The notes under the pieces: generated by a model
The model's database searches: none
The model's input: the letters and a program-made list of their open reading frames with translations, nothing else
What the model was told of the DNA's origin: nothing
Shown here: positions 10,601-20,508 of the stretch, piece after piece
How the letters are laid out: each line of letters opens with the position of its first letter
Numbering within the stretch: position 1 is the stretch's first letter
NCBI GenBank assembly: GCA_964036195.1
Contig: OZ038452.1
Coordinates: forward strand, 27,787,785-27,851,784
DNA length: 64,000 bases
Direction of reading: 5' to 3'
DNA from: Sphaerolaimus hirsutus
Taxonomy: Eukaryota > Nematoda > Chromadorea > Monhysterida > Sphaerolaimidae
Position numbers and translations under genes: made by a program

Positions 10601-12877
10601 ATCCCTTATTTAGAGTGACAAGTTATCTTATAATTGCTAATGTCAAGTAAAATTGTAAATGAAAGCTTGTCACCTGTATGTTAACTTATCGTTTGGCCCA
10701 CCAGTAATAACTTACCTCGCTGGTTGCCTCTTATCTTGTCAGCTTGCCGAATTGGCACCTAATGACGCCACTCTTACCCCCCAGGGGTTTAGTAGGGGGT
10801 TTACCCCCCCCCAAATCCGCCAGCTATCTATCTATTCCGGAGGCCCGCGCAGCTATCTATCTATCCCGGAGGCAAAATTTTGGGCTACTATCCCCTAACC
10901 CCACCCCCCAAAATCGGCCAGCTATCTATCCATCTGGAGCGATTTTAAAGAAATTTTGTCCCGATTTTCGCACTTAATCGCTAATTTTCGTACCTTTTTA
11001 TAGTTTTTCACCTTCAAAATTCTAATTCATGTTCCGTATTGCCTATTTTCGGGTATTTTTTGTACTATCCCGATATACCTATTTAATGTACTACTATTTT
11101 ATGTACCTATATACCTGTTTTTAGCTGTTTTTATCCTACTTTTAGCGATTTTTTTCCCTTTTCTTCCTTCTATACCTCGGAAAAGCCTATATATTGAACC
11201 CCCGCGAACCCCCCCGCCCAAATTTTTTTCACCTATCTATCTCTCCGGAGGAGCGATTTACTATCTATATGAACCGCCGCGGGGGTCCAAATCTACAAAA
11301 CCCCTACCCCCCCCCGCTTTTCAGGCGTCACCGACCGGCCCCCATCGTGTATTCGAAGTCCGTCGACGCATCGCAGCCATAATCAACAGTTGAATCGGTC
11401 GCCTGGCGCTGGCGCCATTTCCCATGGCGCGCCGGATGGCGCTGGCGCCAATGAGAGTGAATCTACTTTTGTCATGTTTCACGAGGCGCTTAAAGGTTCG
11501 TTCGGTATGTATTTTGGGTTTAGTGTTTCTAGATTATGCGTTCTTCGGGTTTTAGGCAGACTGGGGGTCGGTCCCACGCTCTGTCAAGTGCGGGTGTTTT
11601 AAAATAGATGTTTAAATGTTAAATAATCTCAGGATTTTTGAGCGGTGGGGGTTGCTTGTTTACGTAGCCTGGCGAGCCCTCCTACAATTTTGCCTACACA
11701 GTGACGAATGGCGTCATTGGCCCCACCTACGCTAGTTGACACCGACATCAAATGTCAACTGCTTCCGTTCCTAATCCAAAGATTGCGTTTGAACGTCGTT
11801 CGTCCACTCGTCAGCAAGCTTTGAATCGGGATCGGCACCAGTTGACATTTGGTGTCGATGTCAACTAGCGTGTGTGTGCCCATTGGCGCTGGCGCCAGTG
11901 CCAGAAACCACTGTAGATGTATGTAGATACACGCGCTTGCGCCAAATTTTTTGAACAAAACTTGAAAAACGTATAGGAAAAGTGCCGCCCCCCCTGGATA
12001 CGTCCTTGATTCTAGGCACTCAGGGGTCTCCTAGGGGGGGGGCTGGGGGGGGGCTGCCCCCCCCCAAATCGGCCAGCTATCTATCTATCCCGGAGGCCGC
12101 TCAGCTATCTATCTATCCCGAGGCAAAATTTTTGGCTACTACCCCCAAAGACCCCCCCCAAATCGCTCAGCTATCTATCTATCTGGAGTGGTTTTTGAGA
12201 AATTTTGCCCCAATTTTCGCTCAAAATCACCAATTTTCGCACCTTTTTATAGTTTTTCACTTTCAAAATCGTGCTTTCCGGCTATATACATGGTTATATA
12301 CCTATTTTTAGCCATTTTATACCTACTTTTGGCTACTTTTAACTGATTCTTAGCGATTTTTTCCCCTTTCTGCCTTCTTAACCTTGAAAAAGCCTATATA
12401 TTGTGCCCCCGCCAGCCCCCCCCCAGCCCCCCCCCAGAAAAATTTTTCAGCTATCTATCCCTCCGGAGGAGCGATTTGCTATCTATCCAGCCCCCGCGAG
12501 GGCCAAAAATCCTGGAGACCCCTGTAGGCACTGCGTATGTCCGGACCGGGAAGGGGGGTGGCCCCCCCCCCTCCTGCGTACGTCCTTCCCTGAGACCCCC
12601 AAATCGCTCAAAATTCGCTCCATGTGATAATTTAGAGTGTTAAGCGATTTCTAAATACTTTATGCGCAATTTTCATTCTAAAATCGCGTGAAATTTCTTT
12701 TTTCGTTTTCTAGACTCTACCAGCGCGCGGCAGTGGGCCCGCAGTCACCCCGAGGGGGATTTGAGCACTTTTTTGCTGGAAGAACTGAAATTGAATAGGA
12801 AAAGGAAACGCAATTTGCCCGTCTGTTTGGGGGGGGGGTGTTGTTTCTTTCTTCATTTACCTACAGTGGCTTTTTGA
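7632..12877 (+). CDS. HAPSTR1: HAPSTR1-family protein (C16orf72/UPF0472), five exons
   Basis: Proposed exons are 7632-7801, 7978-8093, 9980-10165, 11325-11504 and 12714-12877, with GT/AG boundaries and compatible phases (2, 1, 1, 1). Exon 2 carries two short repeats, NHFECSATAIANLYRQ and GRFQTAARAATQLYK. Exon 3 has SYRRGFEYGVSAGRQRYLKE and a VRREELIAFLAG box. These are the hallmark of HAPSTR1, known as a HUWE1-associated stress-response regulator. Exon 1 YSAFEADCLKYLES aligns with the family N-terminus. Exon 4 ends TFVMFHEALKG and exon 5 holds DLSTFLLEELKLNRKRKR, a likely nuclear-localisation patch like the family C-terminus. A run of ten G in exon 5 encodes GGG just before the stop and could hide a length error. 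The donor at 11496 is an alternative to 11505. The internal exons are the most certain. Confidence 0.85.
8530..8670. mobile_element. Fragment of CTATC-type hAT MITE
   Basis: The phrases CCCCCAGAAAATCTATCC and AAATAGATAGCTTGGG resemble the distal part of the element at 12021-12524. It is truncated and lies in HAPSTR1 intron 2. Confidence 0.45.
8890..9187. mobile_element. hAT-like MITE, CAGGGACGTA ends, 8-bp TSD
   Basis: The left end CAGGGACGTACGCAGG and right end TGTGTACGTCCCTG are inverted copies. The exact 8-bp sequence ACTGCTTG flanks both sides (8882-8889 and 9188-9195). G-rich and C-rich runs lie just inside the ends and the centre contains TGGCGCTGGCGCCA. The 298-bp element has no coding capacity and sits in HAPSTR1 intron 2. 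Confidence 0.88.
9197..9745. mobile_element. Reverse-oriented CTATC-type hAT MITE, possibly chimeric
   Basis: It reads as the complement of 12021-12524. From left to right it has GGGTCTCCAAG, the GGATAGCAAATCGCTCC block, the ATAGATAGCTGAGCG blocks and long G/C runs. The right end (GGCTACGTCCCTG) belongs to the other CAGGGACGTA family, so the copy looks recombinant or inserted into such an element. A TSD could not be assigned. It is in HAPSTR1 intron 2. Confidence 0.65.
10300..10425. mobile_element. Right-hand remnant of poly-A/T TAGGG element
   Basis: Runs of T and A separated by CGTTTT end with ACATCGGCCAACCCTA, identical to the right end of the element at 27460-28144. No matching left end is found, so it is truncated. 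It is in HAPSTR1 intron 3. Confidence 0.6.
10770..11322. mobile_element. CTATC-type hAT MITE ending at HAPSTR1 exon 4
   Basis: It starts CAGGGGTTTAG and carries the CAGCTATCTATCTATYCCGG blocks and the AGCCTATATATTG block seen in 12021-12524. It ends near the CTACAAAACCCC run. Its C-rich right end merges into the run CCCCCCCCCGCTTTTCAG just before exon 4 at 11325, so the MITE appears to supply the polypyrimidine tract. The terminal repeats are diverged and no TSD was found. Confidence 0.65.
11631..12597. mobile_element. Composite hAT-like element hosting a nested MITE
   Basis: The left part CAGGATTTTTGAGCGGTGG matches the interior start of the 8890-9187 element, and the right part ends GCGTACGTCCTTCCCTG. 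Inside are a GTTGACACCGACATC palindrome (about 11730-11875), the GCGCTTGCGC hairpin (11933-11942) and the complete nested element 12021-12524. The extreme left terminus is missing. It is in HAPSTR1 intron 4. Confidence 0.55.
12021..12524. mobile_element. CTATC-type hAT MITE, complete, 8-bp TSD
   Basis: The ends CAGGGGTCTCC and GGAGACCCCTG are exact inverted repeats, flanked by an exact duplication TAGGCACT (12013-12020 and 12525-12532). The interior has repeated CAGCTATCTATCTATC blocks, C-rich tracts and an AAGCCTATATATTG phrase. It is the best-preserved of at least eight relatives in the window (9197, 10770, 16274, 37770, 46635, 51977 and others). It has no coding capacity. Confidence 0.9.
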
Positions 12878-12888
12878 GTAATCGTGGC

Positions 12889-13360
12889 TAGGGTGTCAAC
12901 AAAAACTTTTTTGCGGACAACGGAAACGGAAAAATTTTTGAACTTGGCGGGAAACGGAAATGGAAATTGAAAAGTTTTTGCACCTACCGGAAAACGGAAA
13001 AATGAAAAGCCGGAAAACGGAGACGGAAAAATTTGTTAAAATTCTGCCGTAAACGGAAAAAAATAAGCCGAAATTTTGCGGGCAATGGAAAAAAGTCACA
13101 TTCGCAAGAAAGAAGAAGAAATTCGCAGAATTGAGAACCTGCATGCATGTTTACCAGTGTGGCTGAAACAGAAAATTGAGCTGGAAAATGAAAAAGAGTT
13201 GGAAAAACAGACAATTTTGCTGGAAAACGAAAGAAGGCGGAAAAAACTGAAAATTTAGCCGGAAAACGGAAAATGAGCCGGAAAAACGGAAACGGGAAAG
13301 AATTTAGCAGCCGGGAAACGGAAAAAAATTGCCTGCGGAAAACGGAAAGTTGACACCCTA
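12889..13360. mobile_element. CGGAAAA-array hAT-like element in HAPSTR1 3' region
   Basis: It begins TAGGGTGTCAAC and ends GTTGACACCCTA, with an exact 8-bp duplication ATCGTGGC (12881-12888 and 13361-13368). Arrays of CGGAAAACGGAAA on both sides surround an AACCTGCATGCATGTTTACC core, which also appears in the copies at 2698 and 52590. It starts 11 bp after the HAPSTR1 stop codon, so it should be within the 3' UTR or replace it. Confidence 0.88.
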
Positions 13361-13374
13361 ATCGTGGCACTACG

Positions 13375-13575
13375 CACACTGGCACCTGGTTTTCATGTAA
13401 ACTTATATTTTAGTTGATCGTGGTTTCGATGTCAACTGCAATCTAATCGACCCGTCGCAGGTTCATAGTGAAATGCACATGCTGCAATAAATAACGGTTC
13501 ATGGGTACATTTTTGAACATTGCTTTGCGACCTATCAACTAAAATCGACGTTGACATGAAAACCATTTGACACCC
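13375..13575. repeat. Degraded palindromic repeat with GTTTTCATGTYAAC ends
   Basis: GGTTTTCATGTAAAC near 13387 pairs with GTTGACATGAAAACC near 13550, and TAGTTGATCGTGG pairs with an internal CTAAAATCGACG. It is probably an old MITE related to the GTTGAC palindromes at 11.7, 18.5 and 40.2 kb. Confidence 0.45.
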
Positions 13576-14258
13576 GTCAACATGTGGGGACTTCCGTTCC
13601 AAAAGTTCACAAGCGCCAAATCCAGAAAAATCTAGTTAAGCGTGGATTTGACCTCCACGTATAGTTTTTCACATTTTAGAAAAAAATCAGCATTATAGTC
13701 CATCTCGTTTCTGAGATACAGTGGTACCGGATTTCAGAAAAATCACAATTTTCATATCGAAATTTCACATATCCATCTCAAATCCCCTTTGAAAAACAGA
13801 AGTTTCACGTCGAAAGTTCACATATCCATCCCAGACCACAGGAGTTTCATTTCATAAGTTCACAAGTCCAAAAAATAGTTTCATTTCCAAAAGTTCATAC
13901 GTGAATTTCCAAAAATATTTTGCTCTACGGGTATAAATATAGATCTGAAAATTTAGGTTTGGGTACTTTTCGAAAAGGGTTTCTCGTTTTTTTATTCTTA
14001 TATTCCAATGACGCAAAGAGAGTTTTTCCGTGTTTCCAAGTTTCTCGCAATTTTTCCCTTTTTTCAGGACGGCAGCAGCTCCCCGATGGAAATGTCGCCC
14101 ACTTTGGAATACAAGCGCGCAAAAAATAGCCACTAGACAGTGAAAATAAAAAACATTCAAACGGAAACATTTTTGCCCAAGTGCTTTATCAGGTAAATTC
14201 TCGGTTGTTTTCCACATTACAGCCTTCGGATGTGTATTAGTCACGTTTTTTTGTGAAG
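13576..14258. other. Spacer, no gene supported
   Basis: A short local repeat of TTTCACATATCCATC occurs at 13740-13860. The open frames between 13852 and 14313 overlap on both strands and match nothing I recognise. Confidence 0.4.
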
Positions 14259-14260
14259 TA

Positions 14261-14912
14261 CGGTATCTGCTCGAATAAGTCCCCATAAGGTTATTTTCTC
14301 CTACGTTAATCAAAATCTGCTGAGATACACGTCACGCTCGGATTTACGTGAGCAGCGGCCCATTCCGTTTAAACTCCGCCCACCCATATATTTCACCGAC
14401 ATAGGTACTGTAGGTATTTATAACCACCCTAAATCCTCGAATAAGTCCCCATGGGAGTTATTTTTTGTCAGTTTTTGAGGGGGGGGGGGGGATTATTTTT
14501 CCTCATAAGTTTCAGTAAAACATGGACTTTATTCATTGTATGAATTCATTCCATCAACGCATGAAATCCAGGTATTTAACAATTCAACAACAACAAAAAA
14601 AGTATCCATTCTAAAATTAGCGTGTAATTGCTAACATTCTTTTGTATTTTTTGTTTTCACACACAGAATTTGCATTGATGAATCAGCCCAGGCGTAGCTT
14701 AATCTTACTTTTGTCTTCATCGAATCGTTTTTTCATAAGTTCCCCCATTGTTTCCAGGTGGAACTTATTCAAGGGGGGGGGGGTATTTTTTCCTCACCTG
14801 GCGAACACCGGGGAGTTATTTAAGGGGGGGCTTGAATTCAAGAATTTGCGTTATTTAGATCTACTGCACCGTTACATTTCTATTCAATGAGGTTGTTTTC
14901 GAGCAAATACCG
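14261..14912. mobile_element. CGGTATCTGCTCGAATAAG MITE (TA-type), composite
   Basis: The left end CGGTATCTGCTCGAATAAG, preceded by TA, pairs with the right end CGAGCAAATACCG, followed by CA (a probable mutated TA). G-rich tracts at 14479 and 14775 with TTATTTTTTCCTC are characteristic of the CCGTATT superfamily. Internal CCTCGAATAAGTCCCC phrases suggest a second nested copy. Confidence 0.6.
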
Positions 14913-15111
14913 CAGTTTACGAGATAAAAGTTTTCAAGTGTGAATTCTGGTCTGTTTCCAATTTCGAGTATGTTGTTTTACTTGAATTGCCGGATGTAAT
15001 ATTTGTTTGATTGAAAGTTGGTGCAAACCGTTTTGCATACGCAAATGGGGTGTCTGGGAAATATGACTCTTCAATAATTTTCTGCATGTTGATTTTCGAT
15101 GTCAAAGGTAA

Positions 15112-15268
15112 CCTGGTGCCAGTTCCGTAAATTGGCAAAAGCGAAGAGAAATGGCAAGTGAATTGGCAAAAGCTAAGTAATTTCTCGTCGCTTTTGCTAT
15201 TTTACTTTCCAATTTACTTAGCATTTGCCATTTTTACTTCTCACTTTCCAATTTGGCGGAACTGCCCC
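15112..15268. mobile_element. Small palindromic MITE with GTGCCAGTTCCG ends
   Basis: GCCAGTTCCGTAAATTGGCA pairs with CCAATTTGGCGGAACTGCC across about 150 bases. AATTGGCAAAAGC and GCTTTTGCTATTTTACTTTCC units lie inside. No TSD was assigned. Confidence 0.6.
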
Positions 15269-15701
15269 CTGGGGCAGTCTCGCACTCTGTGAAGTGACAA
15301 ATGTAAAATGTCAACTAAACAACAATATGACTTTATTACGGAACTTTATTTCGCATGACAATTTTTACGGCATTTTACGCTTTGAATGGTACGGGACAGA
15401 CAGGTGTATTTATTTGAATTTTTATATTTGTCATTATTCGAATGCATAAATTCCCAAGCTATCCATGTGCACATGCAAAACGATTTGCTGTGTAATTATT
15501 TACATTGCGTTGCCCCTGGTACATTTGATGCTACTTCACAGTTCTCTGGAAACATTCTAGTAGTTTGTTGCACGTTTTTCATTTGATCTGAGTATACACG
15601 AATCTAAAAATCTGCGCTGAATACCATAAATGGACGATTATAGCATATTTTTGTGTTGGATGAATAACAAGCAAGTGATAATTTGTGAAATCACTAATCT
15701 A

Positions 15702-15947
15702 CCGTATTTCCTCGAAATACCCCCAGGGGGTTTATTTTTTCAGAGTGGAAATTTTGAGAGAAAAACGTGAAAAATGCAACAATAACCACCATTTATAAGT
15801 TTTTACAGCCTTATATAAGGATGTAGATGGTATAAACGATGTTCTAACGTAACACAGTAAGTGTTTTGAACGTCTGTTATGCATTCCCCGGACCACAAAT
15901 ACATAGTGCCCATTTTGAGGGGGGGGGGGTATTTCGAGGAAATACGG
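15702..15947. mobile_element. CCGTATT-type MITE, intact, TA TSD
   Basis: Perfect ends CCGTATTTCCTCGAAATACC and GGTATTTCGAGGAAATACGG are flanked by TA on both sides. The interior is almost the exact reverse complement of the copy at 19374-19613, so the two are recent siblings in opposite orientation. Confidence 0.88.
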
Positions 15948-16097
15948 TAGGCATGCAAAATAGTTGTGATGTAAACGCGCAGCGCCCAGAAAGATATTTC
16001 CTACACCAGGTGCCAATTCCATTTTTTTGCAAATGAACTTCGTTAATTGACCCATTTCACCACATTCTATTCCATGATTTCGCGCATACTCATTGTG

Positions 16098-16871
16098 GAG
16101 TGTGCTACATTGCACATACAAGCACATATCACAGTATGTCTCCCTGCACATGCCGCAGTGCTCATATCACAGTTTGTCTCCCTGCACATGCCCGAAGGCA
16201 CAGATCACATGTCGCTGTGCTCATTGCACATACACGCGTGGTGGTGTTGTCGAAATGCGTGTGCGCGCGTGAAGCAGGGGTCTCCTACGAGGGGGGGCTG
16301 CCCCCCCCCAAATCGGCCAGCTATCTATCTATCCTGGAGGCCGCTCAGCTAAATATCTATCTATCCCGAGGCAAATGTACAGCACATTGACAAATATACA
16401 GCCAAAGAAATGTACAGCCATTAACAAATATAAAAAATTGAAATAAATAGATAATCTGTGAAATAAGTTGTAGAGACATGTTAGACTGATTAGTGATAGT
16501 AAAATTATCTATAATGTTATCTTGAATAACTCCCCATTTTGAATAATCCCCCTGTGTATACCAGTAACAAGTTGATAATTTCAATGAAAAAATACACCCC
16601 AAGGGAGTTTTTTAAGGGTGAGCAAATGGCAGCATATTCCCAACAAAGATTACAATAAATTTGAGATGATGATGTATAGAGATAAATACATGTACTTCAC
16701 ACGCGCACACGCATTTCGACAACACCGCCCCGCGTGTATGTGCAATGAGCACAGCGACATGTGATCTGTGCCTTCGGGCATGTGCAGGGAGACAAACTGT
16801 GATATAAGCACTGCGGCATGTGCAGGGAGACATACTGTGATATGTGCTTGTATGTTAAATGTGATCCACCC
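16098..16871. mobile_element. Mutator-like long-TIR element, 9-bp TSD
   Basis: Two arms of about 180 bases (16098-16275 and 16690-16871) are near-identical inverted copies. They contain CATATCACAGTATGTCTCCC and CATGTCGCTGTGCTCATTGC. The 9-bp CTCATTGTG flanks both sides (16089-16097 and 16872-16880). Long arms and a 9-bp duplication fit Mutator-like elements. A truncated CTATC-type MITE lies in the loop. The four overlapping open frames in the arms are by-products of the repeat. Confidence 0.8.
16274..16373. mobile_element. Truncated CTATC-type hAT MITE nested in Mutator-like element
   Basis: It starts CAGGGGTCTCCTACG, contains GGCCAGCTATCTATCTATCC and stops abruptly after CCCGAGGCAAATG. Only about 100 of 500 bases remain. 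Confidence 0.7.
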
Positions 16872-16891
16872 CTCATTGTGCAACATGCGGG

Positions 16892-17156
16892 TAGGATTCA
16901 AACGGACTCAAAGTTTTCGTGTCGGGATTGTTTTTTTTCGGGATCGGGATTTTGACCAAAGCTCTTGAATTTGGTTTTTCTCTTAATTTTTCACGAAAAA
17001 TTCCAAAATTAGTGGCATAGAACGACACTTGACGTTACCGTTTACATTTCTCAGTGCAAAGTTATTTTTCCCACTTTATCATTTCTGCAAATTTTTCGGG
17101 ACGGCTGAATCCCGGAAATTAGCGCGATTCGGGATCGTGATCCCGATTGAACCCTA
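16892..17156. mobile_element. Old GGGATC-type hAT-like element
   Basis: The ends TAGGATTCAAACGG and CCCGATTGAACCCTA are degraded copies of the standard TAGGGTTCAAACGGGAT terminus. The flanking octamers CATGCGGG (16884-16891) and CATGCGAG (17157-17164) differ at one base. Sparse TCGGGATCGGGAT units remain inside. Confidence 0.75.
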
Positions 17157-17164
17157 CATGCGAG

Positions 17165-18465
17165 TGCTATAACAATTGAGACTTAACATTTGACGATCAG
17201 TTTGCAGCACCTAACGATGGCAAACCACCCGAAAAAAGTATTTAAATTTTTAAGTATTTTTTTAAAAGGACTTTTCGAATCTTCCTGCTTAGTTTCGATC
17301 TTTTTTTGCACCAAATGATTGAATTTTTTTGTTGAATTTTGAATACATTGTGACGTTTGCCAGCTTTCGAAGCTGTTACAGCAGACAAATCTTCACAATT
17401 CTGCCGCTATGAATAGATACATACGAAATTGATGTTTTCAAATGTGTTTCTGTATTTATAAGCATTGTAAGAAATATTGAAAAAAATTCGAAAACGTTTC
17501 CGAATTTTTGTTTGCCATCGTTAGCGGTACCAATCACTTACTCTTTGTCACATGAAAATTTAGTTTTCATTTTGCATGGTGCGGAATTGACCCTTGGAAC
17601 TGCCATTTTGGTACTTTTCTCATCACACTTAAAATATCGAAAACCATATTGTTTCAACCCTAAATAAATATTGCAGCTATTTTATGGCTCGGGACTGGTC
17701 TAATCTTTTATTAATTATTATTTACATATCTAGCAAATGGGTAACTAAATATATTAGTCAATTTCTAAGCGAATTTGAAATTAATTAACAGTAAGTTTGC
17801 GTGTAAACGAATGTGCAAAATCATTTTTTGCATAACACCTAAACGCACAAAAATAATTTTTTTTCACCAACTTAGGAGACAATATTTGTAAAAATATAAA
17901 TTACATTTCACGTTGCGAAGTATGGCGCATATGCGATATGTTTTTGCACAGATTATTTACACACGAACTCAATCTGGTGAATCGACACAAATCTAGAATT
18001 GCTCAATTTTGCACTAAAGCGTCAGAAATTATTAGATCGGCGTAAATTTCAACTTTGTGCATAATTTTTTGTAAATTATAATTTTAATATTCAAGTAGCC
18101 CCTGTTAAAAATTTGCGCATAAAAATATTGAATGCAAAAGTAATTCTCAACAGAAAAACTAAAAAATTTATATGATCGAATAATTTATAAGCTTTGGCAT
18201 GCAAATGTCTTCCATAATTAATCAACCACACTGTACAACAAAATTCAGAAAGTGAATAAAATCTACCGGAAATGGTAGAAAAAATACAATTCCATTGAAC
18301 AACGATGGGATTTGTATAGAATACAGGGTAAAAATAAATAATGGCAATTAATGCAAGAATAAAATCAGTCTATTAATAATTTTCTATCTATAACGTTATT
18401 GGCACTGAAATGATGATTAATGAGCCTATAGACATATTTATTTGTCATAATTTGGCACTATGGGC
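17165..18465. other. AT-rich spacer, nothing recognised
   Basis: No long open frame, array or terminal repeat is visible over 1.3 kb. It may be regulatory or simply old unique sequence. Confidence 0.4.
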
Positions 18466-18469
18466 CACC

Positions 18470-18708
18470 ACACACTGGATGTCAACTGATTTCGTGTCAA
18501 CTAAATGTCAACTGAATTTAAGTGATACTGTGATTTCAACTTATCTATCTGATAGAGCATAGTTAATTTTACATCATGACACTTCATTTTCATTGTTCCT
18601 GTTAAGTGTGATGCTTTTTACAAACTTCTTGTTTTATTCAATTGACACTGAGTTGACGCGAATTTGCGATGTCAACTAGTGTGTGTGGGCCCATTGTGTA
18701 GCTTGAAA
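18470..18708. mobile_element. Palindromic MITE with CACACACTRGTTGACAT ends
   Basis: The left GGGCCACCACACACTGGATG pairs with the right GATGTCAACTAGTGTGTGTG plus GGCCC. Internal GTCAACT units occur on both arms. Related palindromes occur near 11.73, 40.2 and 62.6 kb. The TSD is unclear. Confidence 0.55.
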
Positions 18709-19004
18709 TAATTCTAATTCTTTTACTAAAGCTAAAATCCGCAAACGTGTCTCTTTTTTCCCTCATTTTGTACTGTGTCATTGTTCATCTGAAAAGTGAA
18801 AAAAGTTGAAATTAAAACATCTTCTGGTAATGCTCCTTATATAAAATATTTTTTAGTCGATTCCACATGCACCGGAAATTTACCGGTAATTAACACACGT
18901 TAAACGATACGTAAACATTCACATTTACCGGCAATTATTATACCCGTCCTAATTTCAGCTGTTTTTGTGCTGATGAAAAATTAAAGGTCAAACGTAAAAT
19001 AAAA

Positions 19005-19217
19005 GTCGCCGAAAAATTCATGTTGAAAACTAAATTTTTCTAGAAAATTTTATGTGAGAGATGTTCTTTTCTGGTTTGGATAAAAATGTTGATAATGTGA
19101 AAATCAATTTGACATCGGCATATTTTCATCAGACATTTTTCATTCAAATCAAAAAGTAACATCTCTCAGATAAAATTTTCTAGAAAAATCAAGTTTTCAA
19201 CATGAATTTCAAATAAA
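19005..19217. repeat. Inverted repeat with TTCATGTTGAAAAC arms
   Basis: ATTCATGTTGAAAACTAAAT and TCTAGAAAATTTTATGTGAG on the left pair with CTCAGATAAAATTTTCTAGA and GTTTTCAACATGAATTT on the right. The arms are about 80 bases. It is probably a MITE. Confidence 0.6.
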
Positions 19218-19373
19218 CAACTTGAAAACATGGAAATAAATTATTTTCATTCACGTTACTCGTTTAATCTCGTCTAGTTGTAAATTTCCATAATAAATTT
19301 CCCATCCCATAGACAAAATTAATAATGCTTCCATTATAACCGTCATAATGGTGTGAACCGAATATTCCGCGTA

Positions 19374-19613
19374 CCGTATTTCCTCGAAATACCCCCCTCA
19401 AAATGGGCACTATGAATTTGTGGTCCGGGAAATGCATAACAGACGTTCAAAACACTTACTGTGTTACGTTAGAACATCGTTTATACCATCTACATCCTTA
19501 TATAAGGCTGTAAAAACTTATAAATGGTCGTTATTGTTGCATTTTTCACGTTTTTCTCTCAAAATTTTCACTCTGAAAAAATAAACCCCCCGGGGGTAAT
19601 TCGAGGAATACGG
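19374..19613. mobile_element. CCGTATT-type MITE, TA TSD, sibling of 15702-15947
   Basis: The left end CCGTATTTCCTCGAAATACC and right end TTCGAGGAATACGG are flanked by TA. Apart from a few substitutions and the loss of one A, the sequence is the reverse complement of the 15702 copy. Confidence 0.85.
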
Positions 19614-20125
19614 TATATTACTTAAACTGTCAATTCAAAAGAGTAAGGTCGCGCGTGTGAACTCAGACAACTTAGCGTGTCCTTCAAATTATGGTACTAT
19701 TTAGGCGAAAATTACCAGTGAATTTCCGAATGACAAAGTCAAGGTCACTTGAAGGGTGCAACGTGTAAAATGTCGAAAAATTCAGAAAAATATCGAATCT
19801 CGACGCCAAAAATCGAGATTCGTATCAATATTGAATCTCACCTGGGTTTATCAATATCGAAAACAATCAAATATCGAAAGTCAAATCTGACTCACCTAGT
19901 ACGCAAATCTCTCAAACATCCAACTGCAATATTCTCAGCTGATTTTTGTCCTTATCACTTTTGACCATTGTCGACGATGAAACGCTTTGATTGCGATCTG
20001 CGGGAAAACGGAATTTCAAAATGAATTTGAACAAATTTCGGGGGGGGGGTGCAAAGTGACAAAAAGTGGGGTGTTAATGTTTTGCTCCTTGTCAAGTGAA
20101 AGTGACGGATGAGCAGAAATACATA

Positions 20126-20504
20126 CCGTATTACCTCGAAATACCCCCATGGAGGTTTATTATTTCGCCAGCAAAATTTGAGGGGGGTTAATGCGAGGGG
20201 GGTTAATTATTTCGTCAGAAATTTTTGTAAGGATAGTAGTAAATAGTAGACATTTGCTTACCCAAAACAGGTAATAAATGTGTCCAAACAGGATATATTT
20301 GGACATAAAAACGTAGATAGCTACACAAACTAGTCTATTTGTAGCTGCAATGTAAATTAGCAGTAATAAATACATCATGTACGTTGCATACATAACGTAT
20401 TTATTACGTACACGACGTATACCATTCCTGAGGGGGGGTATTATTTCCCCAGCCCATTTGGGGGGGGGGGTTAATTCGAGGGGGGATAATTCGAGGTAAT
20501 ACGG
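20126..20504. mobile_element. CCGTATTACC-type MITE
   Basis: The left CCGTATTACCTCGAAATACC, preceded by TA, pairs with the right TTCGAGGTAATACGG, followed by CA (mutated TA). Several G-rich tracts and ATGTACG/ACGTACA phrases lie inside. A 115-codon open frame on the minus strand is a by-product. Confidence 0.75.
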
Positions 20505-20508
20505 CAAG

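Noticed and set aside
16047-16901. Cysteine- and histidine-rich frames in the CACATGC repeats
   Set aside because: The same frames appear mirrored in both arms of the long-TIR element, so they are a consequence of the inverted repeat.
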